A stretch of DNA of 64,000 bases. Source: Piezodorus guildinii. Lineage: Eukaryota; Arthropoda; Insecta; Hemiptera; Pentatomidae. Position numbers and translations under genes: made by a program. Positions 25,201 through 49,947 of the stretch are shown here, one piece after another. Position 1 is the stretch's first letter. Each line of letters begins with the position of its first letter. The notes under the pieces are model-generated. The model ran no database searches, was not told the DNA's origin, and saw only the letters and a list, made by a program, of their open reading frames with translations. The stretch is from assembly GCA_023052935.1 (NCBI GenBank), contig CM041294.1:42493736-42557735 (forward strand). The letters run 5' to 3'.

Positions 25201-27686
25201 AATAAAAGGGAAGGTTTTGATCCAAGTGTGGGCAACCAAGAGAACTACAGGCTCAATTATAAAAATGGACCAAATATATAAAATAAGACAAATATAATAA
25301 AATGTGACTATTTTAAAGGGTGCACAAAAAAATAAAATAATAAATATGCATTATTAAACAAGCAAATCAGAATCTTTTAATAAGTAAACTACTTACTTTT
25401 GGATGTAAAAAAAAACTCAACTTAATTTTTATTTCTTTATTATCATAACACAAAATCAAACATAGACCCAATGGCCAATTCCTTAAAATATGAAAACTGA
25501 AAAATTAAGGTTTATTAAAAAATAAACCATTTTTGTTTATTTATTGTAGAGTTTTTTTGGATTTTTTTTCATCCAAAAGTAAGTAGTTTACTTATTAACA
25601 GATTCTATTTCGCTTGTCGAATAAACTACTAACTTTTGGATGTAAAAAAAAAAACTCAACAATAAATAAACAAAAATGGTTTATTTTTTAAATAACCTTA
25701 ATTTTTCAGGTTTCATATTATAAGGAATTGGCCATTGGGTCTATGGTTGATTTTGTGTTATGATAATAAAGAAATAAAAATTAATTTGTAAGAGTAAATA
25801 TTCACTGATATCATAAAAAAAAATGTTAATCAATCAAATTCAATGTGAATGTTGATCTAAATTTGAAAAATAATGATTTTTAATTATTTAATAAATGGAT
25901 TAACAGCCGCCCTTTGCTCTCTCAACTGCCTTTGACCAGTCATTGGTAAAACATTTAGACACTCCATCTCCAAGTCTTAAGCCACTTTCCCACTGATCTT
26001 TCATGCGGCCTGACAACTATCATCCATCTAAAGTGCAGAATCCGCACAAAATGAGATGTTCGAAAATTGTCATACATGTCAAAGATATCTTTGTTCCTTT
26101 TACACCCCATTTTCTCTAATAGTATGATGTATCTCAACACCTTTCTCTTAATAAGTCAATCTTATCATCTGGAACACTGAGTAGGGTCCAGGTCGCATAG
26201 GCATTGGTCAATAGAGGTTGGATGATTGTTCTGTATAGGATTTTTGGCATTATGGTAGTCAAACTTAATAATTTACTATGGAGGAAAATTCTTAGGGCAA
26301 AGTCAACTGCTTGATTGTATTTATGATGTTCTCTGATTGTACTATCTCTCAGAGCTAGAAAGAAGGCCTATAAAGGTTTAGATAGAGAAGAGGGAAGCAA
26401 TGCAAAACAATTATTTTAGGGAAGAAAATCCCTCTAAACCTATCTATGCATTATATGGTAGGACCATATTCATTTCAATGTATTTCCAATATCAAAGCAA
26501 ACTTTGTCATTTAATGATTTTTATTTGAAAAAAAAAAACAAAAACAAACGTGGGAACATAGTAGTGGTTGAACACTCACTCCTTGATTTACAGACCAAGG
26601 TGGCCCATGGTATTTTTAATAAGCCTTCTTAAGGTTACCCAATTTTCTGCGCTAGTTGAGCAGATCCCGAAGCATCCAGGATTACAGTACCTTCCTATGT
26701 AAGTCATGGTCAGCCTCTTTCTCTCATTCCATGGATTCTTCCACAATAGTTTTTTTGAATTACTCTTCTGACATCCTAGTGATATTTCCTGTCCAACGAA
26801 TTCTGCCTAATTTAAGAGGCCTAAATATTTGACAGAGAATATTTCATTTGAATCTTCACTTAAGTGCTTATGATGATCCAGATCTTCGATCTGTATGTGA
26901 GGACTGGCTGGATAAGAGTTGTGCATAGATGAAGATGTAATTGTACTTCTCAAGTTTTTACTGAAGCCAAAATAACACGTTTGCTTTCATGATTCTCTGG
27001 CTAGTTTTGAGAGATGTTATGTTTCCACAACTCAAATCAGATTCTAGACACTGGAAGTGGAAAACGTTCTGAAAAGTGAAGTGTCTCAATACTATGGCTC
27101 CCTGGCTACTGAAGCTGATCCATAACCTACTCATATACCCGAGGTTTTCTACTGATTGACACTCATTCCCATAGCTTCCTCTGCTTTAGTGAACTTTAAA
27201 AATGCATTCTTGAGGGACTCCATAGATCCCATGATTAGGTTTAAGTCATCTGCTAAATATACTTATTCGTAGCAGCCTTTAGAGTATGGGATAAGTTATC
27301 TGAACTCATGAATCACTTTTTATATGCCTAACAAGTAGATAGCCATATCAGACTGCACCCATAGCACACCCCTAGCTTCATCCAGAGTCATTTTAATAAG
27401 TAAATTTTTCAATATTACAAATAAACAATGAAATTTACAAATGGTACAAAGTATTTTGGCCATTATTCCATCTCTTTAAAGTAGAAAAACTTCTGGCAAA
27501 TTAAATAACAAAAATCGCTGTCAACAGACAGTAATATGAGTAAGCACAAAACTATTGAATTTACAAATTCCATTATTTTATTATATGCCTAGATCATAAA
27601 CTAAGTATAGACAAACCTTTATGAATATCCCTTTTAGTTTCCCTTAGATATTCGTCAGGATTCCTGGTTAAAACCTTAACTTTCAT
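15548..27686 (-). CDS. DCAF13: DCAF13 / Sof1 WD40 protein, nine coding exons
   Basis: Exons in transcription order: 27617-27686, 22932-23131, 22056-22250, 21804-21972, 21543-21690, 17759-17912, 17522-17668, 15742-15905 and 15548-15632. All junctions are GT-AG, phases match and the total is 1332 bases, giving 443 residues plus stop; human DCAF13 is about 445. The protein starts MKVKVLTRNPDEYLRETK and continues across the first junction as HKVPRNFDPALHPFEGAREY. WD40 repeats follow (SGSYDGEVRFWDLP, ITIGDRTIKIWN, EFVSGSYDRTLRIFPADK, LSSSDEMNIRIWKA), then the Sof1 C-terminal domain (FPEVRKIAHFRHVPKYIY, HSKPGTVPFVSEAKKH). Family role: nucleolar small-subunit processome factor needed for 18S rRNA maturation, and a CUL4-DDB1 substrate receptor. 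Introns 1, 5 and 7 are filled with transposon debris. Identification is secure. Confidence 0.94.
16115..16830 (+). repeat. Dispersed repeat, copy 2, with internal (TG)n
   Basis: Located in DCAF13 intron 7. It begins near ATATATAGTAAGGGAAAG, has GAAATACATGTTTTAGGG and CTGAGTCCAAATGACCAAG, then a (TG)n tract at about 16238-16273, then the shared blocks TTTTCTCAAAAACGGCTC, ATTAAACTCGCTATA and GGGCTTTAATATGATG. No coding capacity is seen. The ends are approximate. Confidence 0.65.
16238..16273. repeat. (TG)n microsatellite
   Basis: An uninterrupted run of about 18 TG units lies inside repeat copy 2. Copy 3 has only a short GTGTGTG at the same place, so the array expanded within the repeat. Confidence 0.9.
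18130..19085 (-). mobile_element. Jockey-like LINE, reverse transcriptase to C-terminus, degenerate
   Basis: On the minus strand, 18870-19064 encodes the catalytic block HSYPDDFQIYLSF, in which the usual YADD has become YPDD. It is followed by a frame broken near 18600-18860, then 18146-18589 with YLYQTINSQLPPYIHRLLQF and TTLWNSVPNHIRLASSLPSF, the standard jockey C-terminal region ending YLLSS. It lies inside DCAF13 intron 5, in the same orientation as the gene. Catalytic-site mutation and frame breaks make it inactive. Confidence 0.75.
19200..20260. other. Unassigned block with a GC-richer core, probably a decayed element
   Basis: The composition of 19820-20180 is clearly less AT-rich than the flanks. 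It contains a 97-residue + strand frame (19885-20178) rich in Lys, Arg, Ser and Gln, and an imperfect internal duplication around AGCAAGAGAAGAGTC and CAACAAGAGAAGAGTC. A TAG run lies near 19333. I recognise no domain. Sitting in an intron of DCAF13 and lacking splice signals, it is more likely transposon debris than a host exon. Confidence 0.35.
20860..21440. other. Unassigned complex segment in DCAF13 intron 5
   Basis: This stretch next to the 21543-21690 exon has higher complexity than typical intron sequence here, with phrases such as GTTCAAGTTACAGCTGTCTC and AAGGTTTTTCGGCTTT. No protein, inverted repeat or copy elsewhere in the window was recognised. It is possibly a non-autonomous repeat. 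Confidence 0.25.
22477..22530. repeat. Short piece of the CACTTTATGCTACTGTGGCT SINE tail
   Basis: AACGTCACCTCATGCTACTG then TGGCT matches the tail region of the SINE at 38865-39127. Only about 50 bp are retained, in DCAF13 intron 2. Confidence 0.5.
23547..24380 (+). mobile_element. RTE-like LINE C-terminal region, antisense in DCAF13 intron 1
   Basis: A 169-residue frame (23547-24056) contains INTGKTKIMRIGR, the FKYLGAHLNEHGWID block, YKNTFLPILSYSSESWTL and QAMKMRYLRRMEGKTRRV. After a stop, homology continues as LKLRWFSHVSRMAEN and YETRVEGLRPRGR. This order (thumb, then a SxSWTLT block, then LRWFxHVxRM, then GxRPRGR) is typical of RTE/BovB-type LINE proteins that are abundant in insects. Stops show that the copy is dead. 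Confidence 0.7.
24395..25070 (-). repeat. Dispersed repeat, copy 3, reverse orientation
   Basis: Read on the minus strand it starts near ATATATAGTAAGGGAAAG, followed by TTTTGCGATCGACAAAATTT, GAAATACATGTTTGAGGC, CTGAGTCCAAATAACCAAG and the shared CTTTTTACAATTTTCTAAAA region. It lies in DCAF13 intron 1, directly after the RTE-like fragment. Confidence 0.65.
25377..25598. mobile_element. 222 bp MITE with ~29 bp terminal inverted repeats
   Basis: The left end TTAATAAGTAAACTACTTAC and right end GTAAGTAGTTTACTTATTAA are perfect inverted copies and extend inward as CTTTTGGATG / CATCCAAAAG. There is no coding capacity. The palindromic TTAA at each end may be target sequence or part of the repeat. 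Confidence 0.75.
25615..25793. mobile_element. Second copy of the same MITE, inverted and truncated
   Basis: From AATAAACTACTAACTTTTGG the sequence matches the reverse complement of 25412-25598 almost base for base, including GGCCATTGGGTCTATG and GTGTTATGATAATAAAG. It lacks the far terminal repeat. The two copies lie head to head about 20 bp apart and could form a long hairpin in DCAF13 pre-mRNA. Confidence 0.7.
25890..26375 (-). mobile_element. Degenerate LINE C-terminal fragment
   Basis: On the minus strand, RDSTIREHHKYNQAVDFAL, then YRTIIQPLLTNAYATWTLL and SVPDDKIDLLREKGVEI follow the pattern of LINE C-terminal regions (lysine-rich, then YRTxIxPxLTYAxxxW). Later frames encode SGRMKDQWESGLRLGDG. 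Stops are frequent. It is a dead fragment in DCAF13 intron 1. Confidence 0.5.
26560..27330 (-). mobile_element. Degenerate RTE/I-like LINE fragment with ADD catalytic motif
   Basis: On the minus strand, LADDLNLIMGSMESLKNAF and FTKAEEAMGMSVN fit the reverse transcriptase catalytic block and the following helix. Downstream come VKYLGLLN and, near the end, AENWVTLRRLIKNTMGHLGL, resembling the NWRxxAxDRxxWR...LGL tail of such elements. The copy is heavily mutated. Confidence 0.5.
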
Positions 27687-29984
27687 GGTGTATAAAGTTA
27701 TTAAACGTTTTCCACATCAATTATCACGACAAACAAAATCACAATAAATAACTAACGAAACTATTACTTTAGTAACTATAAGGTTATAAATACGACCATG
27801 CTGCATCAGATCGATTACTGTAGAAACAAACTGTTAGAAAGTCATAGAGATATAAAATTCAAAGTAATTTAAAATATCAAATATTATATATACAATAACC
27901 CTAGTTATGGGATTATTATACGTTGCAACATTATTAAAATTCAGATTTATTTCTAAACAGATATCAAAATGAAAGTCCTGGCAATTTTTATTTAAAACTG
28001 TCGATGTTCAAATACTTTAATGAAATACGATTCTTGTAATTAATTTTTTTTTATTAATTTAGTTGCAGATAATAACAAAATAGTCATAATACACATAAAT
28101 AATAGTATTTTTTTCCCTGACCCCCATTAGTTATAATTCTTGATTTTCTTGTTTTAATTCTTATTTATTTCTTTTTCTGTATCCTCCGTACATTTTAAGG
28201 AATGGTGGAGAAGTACTTAAATATTTTTAAATGGTTCTTGAAATTTCATAATATAAATGACGAGGCTCATTCCTGACTGTATAAATAATAGTATTTTATG
28301 ATAAATTAGTGTATTCAACATATTGCAGAAATTACTTTCGGATAGACTTTGAATTTCTATATTTAGTTACGTTTTCACTGATCTATTTTTTAATTGAGAT
28401 TTTTTTTTTATAACTTTATTTCTTTATCCACACCTGTTTATACATACATATAACAATCAGTGGATTGTCTGTCAGATTTAGTTTTAATTGAGATGAATTT
28501 TAAAAATGAAGACAAACCCATTAAATTTAGTTTCATTAAAAAAAGTTCATTACAACATCCCATTGTTGACTGTTACTTAAAAATAACAAATTAATCTTTA
28601 GGCCTTGTTCATAAAGATGCGGTTTCGGTATCTTCTGAAGTTCAATTATTACGTTCATATTTTTATTTGATAATTTATCAGGAGTATTTTCTTGGAATAT
28701 TTTTGAAAAAATACATTTCCCGACTTAATTCCAAGAGTTAACGGTTTTCCAGTCACGGATATGTATCTATACAGTAAATGATACATAACTGAATATTAAC
28801 AGATTCGGTGTTTTCTTGTACCGGGGTTTCGACATCAAAGTGTGAACCAATGTGAAAATATAAAATATATGCCTGGAGTACAGAGTTTACTTCACAATAG
28901 CTGGCTGGAGACAGTACTAGTGCGATATTCAACACGGTTGATTCAACTATCATCAACTTCTGGATATTTCATGTATTAGATGAATCAGCTTTACGTACCA
29001 GAGCCAGTATTCGTTGAACTTACACATGTAAAATTAAAATATTTATCAATTAACGTATATACTAATTAATTAATGAAAATTATTTAATTCAGCTCTTGTC
29101 TATGTTTTAAAATATTTATATTCTTATGGAATAAAAGAATATCTATAGACGTGTGTCCTCATCGCTTTTTTTTTAAACTTAGGCAGGACATGCGCAGTAC
29201 TTTTTTTTTGTTCTGATCAGGACAACGTTTTAGAATAAAAAACATAAATTAATTTTTATATCCGTAAAAATACTTAAACTGTTTTGTAATTCAATATTTA
29301 TTGACATAATTGCATTTAAAAAATAAAACTTTTTTATTATATAATGGTCAAAATATTTGTTATTTCTTGCAGAAAGTTACTTCATAAATTCTTTGACCTA
29401 CGTCAAAATTTTACATCAATGCTATGAATCTAAACATATACCACTGTGATGATGGAGCTTGAAATGACGCATTTTTAAAGATTTAATTGTAGTCCTTCAA
29501 TTTCTACTTGTCTTGGTTTAGATTTCCCTCCCCCCATCGCGCCTGTTCAATATATATAATTCACCATGAGGTGTATATTGAAAGCTTTAAATTTTTCGGA
29601 AATAATTCATACTTTTAAATTAACGTAATTATTCAGTATTATAATGGTCAACTTAAGAAAAAAATACACTGATGAACTATCACCAGCAACAATGTAGTTT
29701 TTTTAAATAGAAGTTAAATAAATATTATTTATTAGTAGGTCAAGAAAAATGTCAACTTTCTGAAACAGTGAATTGAAAAGCATAGTTTTTAAATAATCTA
29801 ATAATTTTAAACTGCACAAAATAATTGTAACATTCCTTTTAATGTATAAAACTAATTAACCCTTAATTTTTTAGAATAATTTGTAAGTTTATAAATTATT
29901 ATATCACCATTTTAAATACTTTAATTCGTCCTAACAACAATTAAATAAATTCATTACGTGATTATTACGGAATTTATTGACGCA
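27687..29984. other. Intergenic region between divergent DCAF13 and Rab6
   Basis: About 2.3 kb of AT-rich DNA separates the DCAF13 start from the Rab6 upstream region. Both promoters presumably lie at its ends. Short frames on either strand look random, and no repeat element was recognised. Confidence 0.4.
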
Positions 29985-30131
29985 GACTGGGGGGTAGTGA
30001 GCTGTGGCACAACTAACGTGGCGCTGAAGGAGGGGTCAGCCATTCTGTGAGGAAAGTCACTTCTTGTTGCGTTGATTACAAATGTGATAATTTTTCGTAT
30101 TTATTTATATTTGTGATAAGAAGAACTCAAA
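29985..30131 (+). promoter_or_regulatory. GC-richer Rab6 promoter / 5' UTR
   Basis: Immediately upstream of the Rab6 ATG the composition rises sharply, with GACTGGGGGGTAGTGAGCTG and GTGGCGCTGAAGGAGGGG, in contrast to the AT-rich flanks. This is expected of a housekeeping promoter and 5' UTR. The start codon context is CTCAAAATGT. Confidence 0.45.
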
Positions 30132-44316
<14,185 letters not shown>

Positions 44317-46867
44317 AACTGAGTCCTGTAACCTGCCATCAACGGTTCTGGGACCATTCCTTTTTATATGCTCTTTTTTCCTCTTCTTTTATAAACTACA
44401 TTATTTCTTTTTGTCATTTGTTCCTCTATTTTGTTATCTATTTTTTCTTTCTTTTTTTTTTTTTTTTTATTATTATAAAAATAAGTTGGAAAAAAATAAT
44501 AATAACTAAAGACTTTTCAATTCCTGGGTATTCGAACCATCCATTTTTAAGTGCCTTTCTAGTTGTATTTATTTCATTGTGCGCTTTATGTATAAGTATG
44601 TTGAATGTATTTATCTTTATCTTGTACTTAAAAAAGGATGGTGAATGAATCTATTTAATACTTAATCTGTCCCCTATATATATTTTCTAAAGTATTAATA
44701 TTGCTAATGAAAATCCTATGCTAGGTGATAATTCTCCTTTACCCATGTGATATATATGGGCTTTGATTAGTACTGTTAATATAATATTATATGTTTTAAA
44801 AACTTCTAATAATAATATTTTTAAAGTGAAAGAATTAAGGCATTGCTCTAATTTTTTCTTTTAAAATAGTCCTAAAGTTTTACTTATTTTATTTTTTTAA
44901 ATCATCATATAATCATTTGTTTTAATTTCTGTACATATTATTGTAAAAACAAAATATATATTATTTATTAATTAATCTTTAATTTTTTAAACCTTTTTTT
45001 TTAAAATTATTATTTAGTGTTTTTCCTCTTAACCAGGGGTGAAAAGAGTTCGGTATTAAGAACTATATTAGAATGATTTTCATTTAATTATCTATATATT
45101 TAAAATTTTAGGGTATTTTTAAAAATATTTTTTCTTATTTAGACTTCGTAAATTCAAATCAATGTGTTTTGTGTAGAAATTTTATTTTTCTATAATGTAA
45201 TTTTTTAATAAATATAATTTTTAATTTTTTTATTAAGGTAAGTATGTCTAGAATTAAATTTATTTGAGGATATTTGGTTCATTAGTTTTTTTTAAGTAGT
45301 TAATAAAGCTTCAAATGAGTCAAGCTTCATCGCTAATTGCTTCAACTTTGAATGTGCTATGGTCCGCATCTATCATTGCTTTTATAAGCTTCCTATAATA
45401 AAATATATGCTATAAATGCTTTCATTATGTATGATTAATGTTAGTTTTGACTTGCATTCATCACTAAAATTATGATGTTTGGAGTTTCTACATAAATGTA
45501 ATACAAATATGGTGGTACACATTCATGTCATGTTATGTGGATATTGTTTTACTGATATTTACAGTTATATTACATCAATTACCGATTGAAAAGAGAAAAG
45601 TGATTTTTAAGAATTTCATACATAGGTTATTTAATGAAATGATTTAAATTATTAAGAATGTGTTACTTGATTTATGAATCTATTAATACAAATGTGTAAC
45701 ATATTTTAAAAAATATTTAAGTTTTCACTATTAAGATTCCTCCTGTCAGTTCAGGAATATAGTTGATGAATAAGGCTAAGGTTGCTCAGTGGATATCTGT
45801 CGATGTCTATATTATTTAAAATATTTGGCGTAAATACCATCTTCAGATCTGATAATTTATAAAAGGACTTAAAATATAAATAACAAATCTTAAATATGTA
45901 GTATAAAAATTCTGTAAATGAAATCTTTTTTAGATAATTAAAGCTTAGAATCTTTTTATCTCAGTCAAACTAAAATTTGTTTCTAATTTGAGGTCTAAGT
46001 TGTGTGTGTTGCCTATGGATGAATGACATAAGTTATTTGAATTCATTAAGGGACTAAAATAGCATGTGTTATAAAAGTGTGTAGAATGATGAATTAGAAA
46101 TTACTTTGAAAAGCTGTTAATACTAAACAAAATTTTAAAAACACTCTTTTTAATGAAAAATACATGAGAAAAATGAGTGCCAGTTTGTGAATGTGAAATG
46201 AAAAATATGTGTTATGAATTTAACAGGTTAGTTGTTGACAAAAACAATTAAAAACAGATATTGGTAAGGCTCTTAGTGGTTGATGTGTTAAATTATTGAA
46301 TTAGTTTCTGAACTATTCTTGTACCAAAGTAAACAGTATTTTTAGCTCCTCTTTGGCTGTTCCTAATTTTCTTGTATCCCATTGGCAACTTTAGCTTGAT
46401 AAAGTTAGGTTTTGTTTACTATTTAATCCCTGATACAGCAGTTTGCTCCCACCGATTTTAAAAACACTTAAGCTCTCAAGACGTGTAATGATTCACTTTC
46501 AGTAAACGTATCAATACTACTTCCTTCCATATTGTTGCTTTCAGCAGTGCAAAACCGTAAAAAATTGTTATTTCATTCCTGGGTAATTAACTGTGATTAC
46601 CCTGCAGGCATAGTTCTTACTAATGTTTAAAATTCATTATGCTCTAAGGCATAGCAGGATTACAATTTGAAATTGGAACTCCTAGACATTAAGCCAACTC
46701 CAATTAAATAAAAAAAAAAAAGTAAATATAATTAATGTCTCTGATCTATTCTCCCATGAGATTTCAGGCTTTAATGATATAATTCCTTTTATATAGATAT
46801 TATTTCTTCTTCACAAAATTATCATTTAGATTATTGTGATTAGTTAAGGGCAATTTAATCATTTTTA
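44317..46867. other. AT-rich 3' flank of Rab6, no gene seen
   Basis: This holds the Rab6 3' UTR and following intergenic DNA. Frames here (for example 44291-44648) are made of T-rich homopolymers and overlap the end of Rab6. No repeat family was recognised. Confidence 0.4.
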
Positions 46868-47195
46868 TTAACCCTTTAGTATTGGTAGACTACTATAGTA
46901 GTCTGGTGAAAGGTGGACCCCAAGGACTATCGACTACTATAGTAGCTTTGATTCTCTTGCGTTTCAAGCCTGTTAGCTACTGTAGTAGCTCTGTTTCTAG
47001 ACGGAAATCAATTTTCTATACGGATATCAATTTTCCGAATCTAGGATATTACTGGTTAAACTTGAATGGCGTATTAGAAGAATTTTGCATAAATTTATTA
47101 AATTTAAAACGTTTTTTTAATTAAAAAAATGCCTTTACTACCAGCCAGTCCAGCAAGCCCGCTACCTCCGCAGTAGTCAGACGCTAAAGGATTAA
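46868..47195. mobile_element. 320 bp MITE flanked by TTAA (piggyBac-type ends)
   Basis: TTAA at 46868-46871 and 47192-47195 flanks an element whose left end is CCCTTTAGTATTGG then GACTACT, and whose right end in reverse is TCCTTTAGCGTCTGACTACT. TTAA target sites and a CCCTTT start are typical of piggyBac-type transposons. Inside are repeated palindromes (GACTACTATAGTAGTC and GCTACTGTAGTAGC). There is no transposase. Confidence 0.7.
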
Positions 47196-47892
47196 TTACA
47201 TTGAAAACTGCATTTCAGAGTTGATAATTAAATGTCTTTGATGTGAACTTCAATTTTAATTGTTTTATAACAAGCATAGATTATACAGAATCCATTCACC
47301 ATACCCTATATTTTTATATGATTATTATTTCACTTCCTCTCCCTTTCCTGCCTCCTTATGAATGAATAGTTTAGTCATTTAAAAAGTCATTGAAATTATT
47401 GTAAATGAATTCCAGTTTACTACCTAGGTATGGCAATGCCTAGCAAATCCACTGTAATATTGAATAATTATATTTACTTCTAAAAGAGGAGACATTAACT
47501 ATACTAAAACTCATCTTAAAAATAGATTTTGCATTGTTTGAGGTCAAGTAAAGCAATTTCGAGACATCACATGATTTAAAAATTTGACCATCAGATGAAC
47601 TAAAGTTCTTTATACGGATAATTAGGGACTGAACTAAAAAAAATTAATAAATAAATGAATAAGTAATAAAAAAAAAAAATGTTAAAAGGTTGTGAAAGTG
47701 GACTTGTTTTCCATATGATTTGTAAATTTGTTTCCTGTTGTGAAATCATTATTATTAATAGCTGAACAAGTGAGATCATTATTTGCCTGTAGAATTTATC
47801 AATTCAAAATATTCTGATTGAAATAGTATTTCTTTTTGATTCATAAAAAATAAAAACTGAAGATTGAAAATGAATCTATAACTTATAACTAC

Positions 47893-48405
47893 CACAGAGC
47901 AGGGAAGTTCAGTGTTAGTGCACTAGTCTACTGATCTTGTCCTGGTTTGAACCTGGCTCTGGTGGTGTAATTATTTGATTTATTACTCCAGCCATCCTTC
48001 AATTCCTGGGGTATGGAGACCCTCCTGGGGCACACTCAGCCTATATAAAATGGGTATCCAAAATTGGGGAAAAAGCTGGCAGCCAAGCGTGATTTAGGTC
48101 TCGTCATCTCCTAGCTCGGTCGTTGGGACCTGAAACCTGTCGTTGGGAGTGAATCTCTATAAGTACAGGACTTGAGACCCTTCATGGGTTGTAGAGGTAC
48201 AGATTGCTTCAGCCATCCAGTGATCATGGAGTAAGAAGACCTTTTGGGCTCCACCCACGTTTGCTAAGTAGATACCCTAAAATTTGGGGGAAAACCTGAT
48301 GAGTAAGATCTATGTCAAATCACCATGTTGCACAGCTGTCACCTAGAAACAACTTTACCTACCATCTAAGAGCCTTCATGGGTTGTAATGGTATAGGTTT
48401 TATTT
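47893..48405 (+). mobile_element. Composite tRNA-derived SINE with two related body units
   Basis: The head has a tRNA-like B box GGTTTGAACC (47944-47953) preceded by TTAGTGCACTAGTCTACTGA. Two body units follow, starting AGCCATCC at about 47990 and 48210. They share ATGGAG...GACC, GGGTATCC / AGATACCC, AAAATTGGGGAAAA / AAAATTTGGGGGAAAA, and end CTTCATGGGTTGTAGAGGTA / CTTCATGGGTTGTAATGGTA. Duplication of the body is therefore visible directly. The end is approximate and no target-site duplication was found. Confidence 0.65.
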
Positions 48406-48409
48406 AATT

Positions 48410-49879
48410 TAGAAAAGAATAGGGAGTTCCTAAAATTTTCTAATGGATTTTAAGCATCATACCATTATTTTAATTTGTTACACATTGATTGATTTTTTGT
48501 TTTGTCTGAACCATCTCTGATTCAACTATATCTTATATTTTATAAAATATTGATAGATATATTTTATTGTTCACTTTTCCTATAAGGTTAAAGTGTTATT
48601 GACAAAGGTTTAACAGGTAGATGTAATATAGAAATGCATCAAAAAGTATTTTTAAGCATCCTACTGTAAAATTTAATGGTTTGGGTGGTCAGTACATTGC
48701 TCAAGAAATTGCTTAACGGTTCTTCAGACCTCTGAGAGTTGATAGCCTCTGCTTTACTGGGATTTATAATTTTTTTAAATATTTAAATGCCCATAAGGGT
48801 AATCGGTTTTTACATAGAATGGGACATGAATAATACACTATGAATTTGTTTTTCAAAATCTTGATTACGATGTATGAAGATTTGGCTTAAGTCATGTTAT
48901 GTACGAGCAGACTATCACAAACATTAGTGAAAACTGCTTAGTTTGCATGATAGCTCCTTTATAAGCTTTCTGATATTTTTGCACCTTAATATTTGAACCT
49001 AAATGTATGCATTTTCAATTAGTACGATTTCTCATGTCGTAGTTGTAATATTTTGCTTGTAAAACCAACATTTAGAATTTGTTTGTTTATTATGTATTGC
49101 CATTTTAAAAAATCCCTTAACACTAGCATTTTTAGCTGTTGATTTACAAACACAACACTCACCACAACAGGACCAGCAGGATAATGAGGGAGGATGTATT
49201 TGCTAAGAGATGACTTCAATAGTGCTTTCTTTTCAACATTACAAATACATAAATTTAAAAATACAGCTAATAACGAATATCTGTTTTGTATCTTGTCATC
49301 GACAAATTCTGTGAAATAGCTGAGAATTTTTATAATTATAAATATTATAAGATTAAAAAGAAAAAAAAAAAGTTACAAGAAATCTAAGTGTATTTGAGCG
49401 AATAGGTGAACCATGGTTTGCTCACATTGGCGCTTTGCCTATCGTTTAAATGAGATGAAATCATAAACTTCTCAATTTTTGCAGCAATAGTAGTGCCCTT
49501 GATGCAATTTACATCACCTGTTATTTATTATTCCATCTTATCGTTTCTTATAATTTCTTAATGAAGAATTAAAACGTTATCTTAGCTCTAAAACACAGCT
49601 GCTGTGATCTTATCTAGAAAAAATTATTTATTATAAGTGTTAGTTTAATTGCTTTGGATAATTATAATTATTTTAGTGAAGTATTATAAATTATTTGTAC
49701 CATTTCATTTCAAATCAATGAGCTTCGGCAATTGATTCATTAATAAAATTTGAATAGTTTGGAAAATTATATGGTTTAATTAAAAAAGAAAAAATCTGCG
49801 ATGTATTACAGAATTCTTTTGACTGAATTTGTTGATAAATTGGTACTTCTATATACATTTTTGAAGGAAAGTGTTTAGG

Positions 49880-49947
<68 letters not shown>

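Noticed and set aside
47944..47953. GGTTTGAACC as a tRNA gene B box
   Set aside because: It is the head of a composite SINE; an acceptor stem is not formed.
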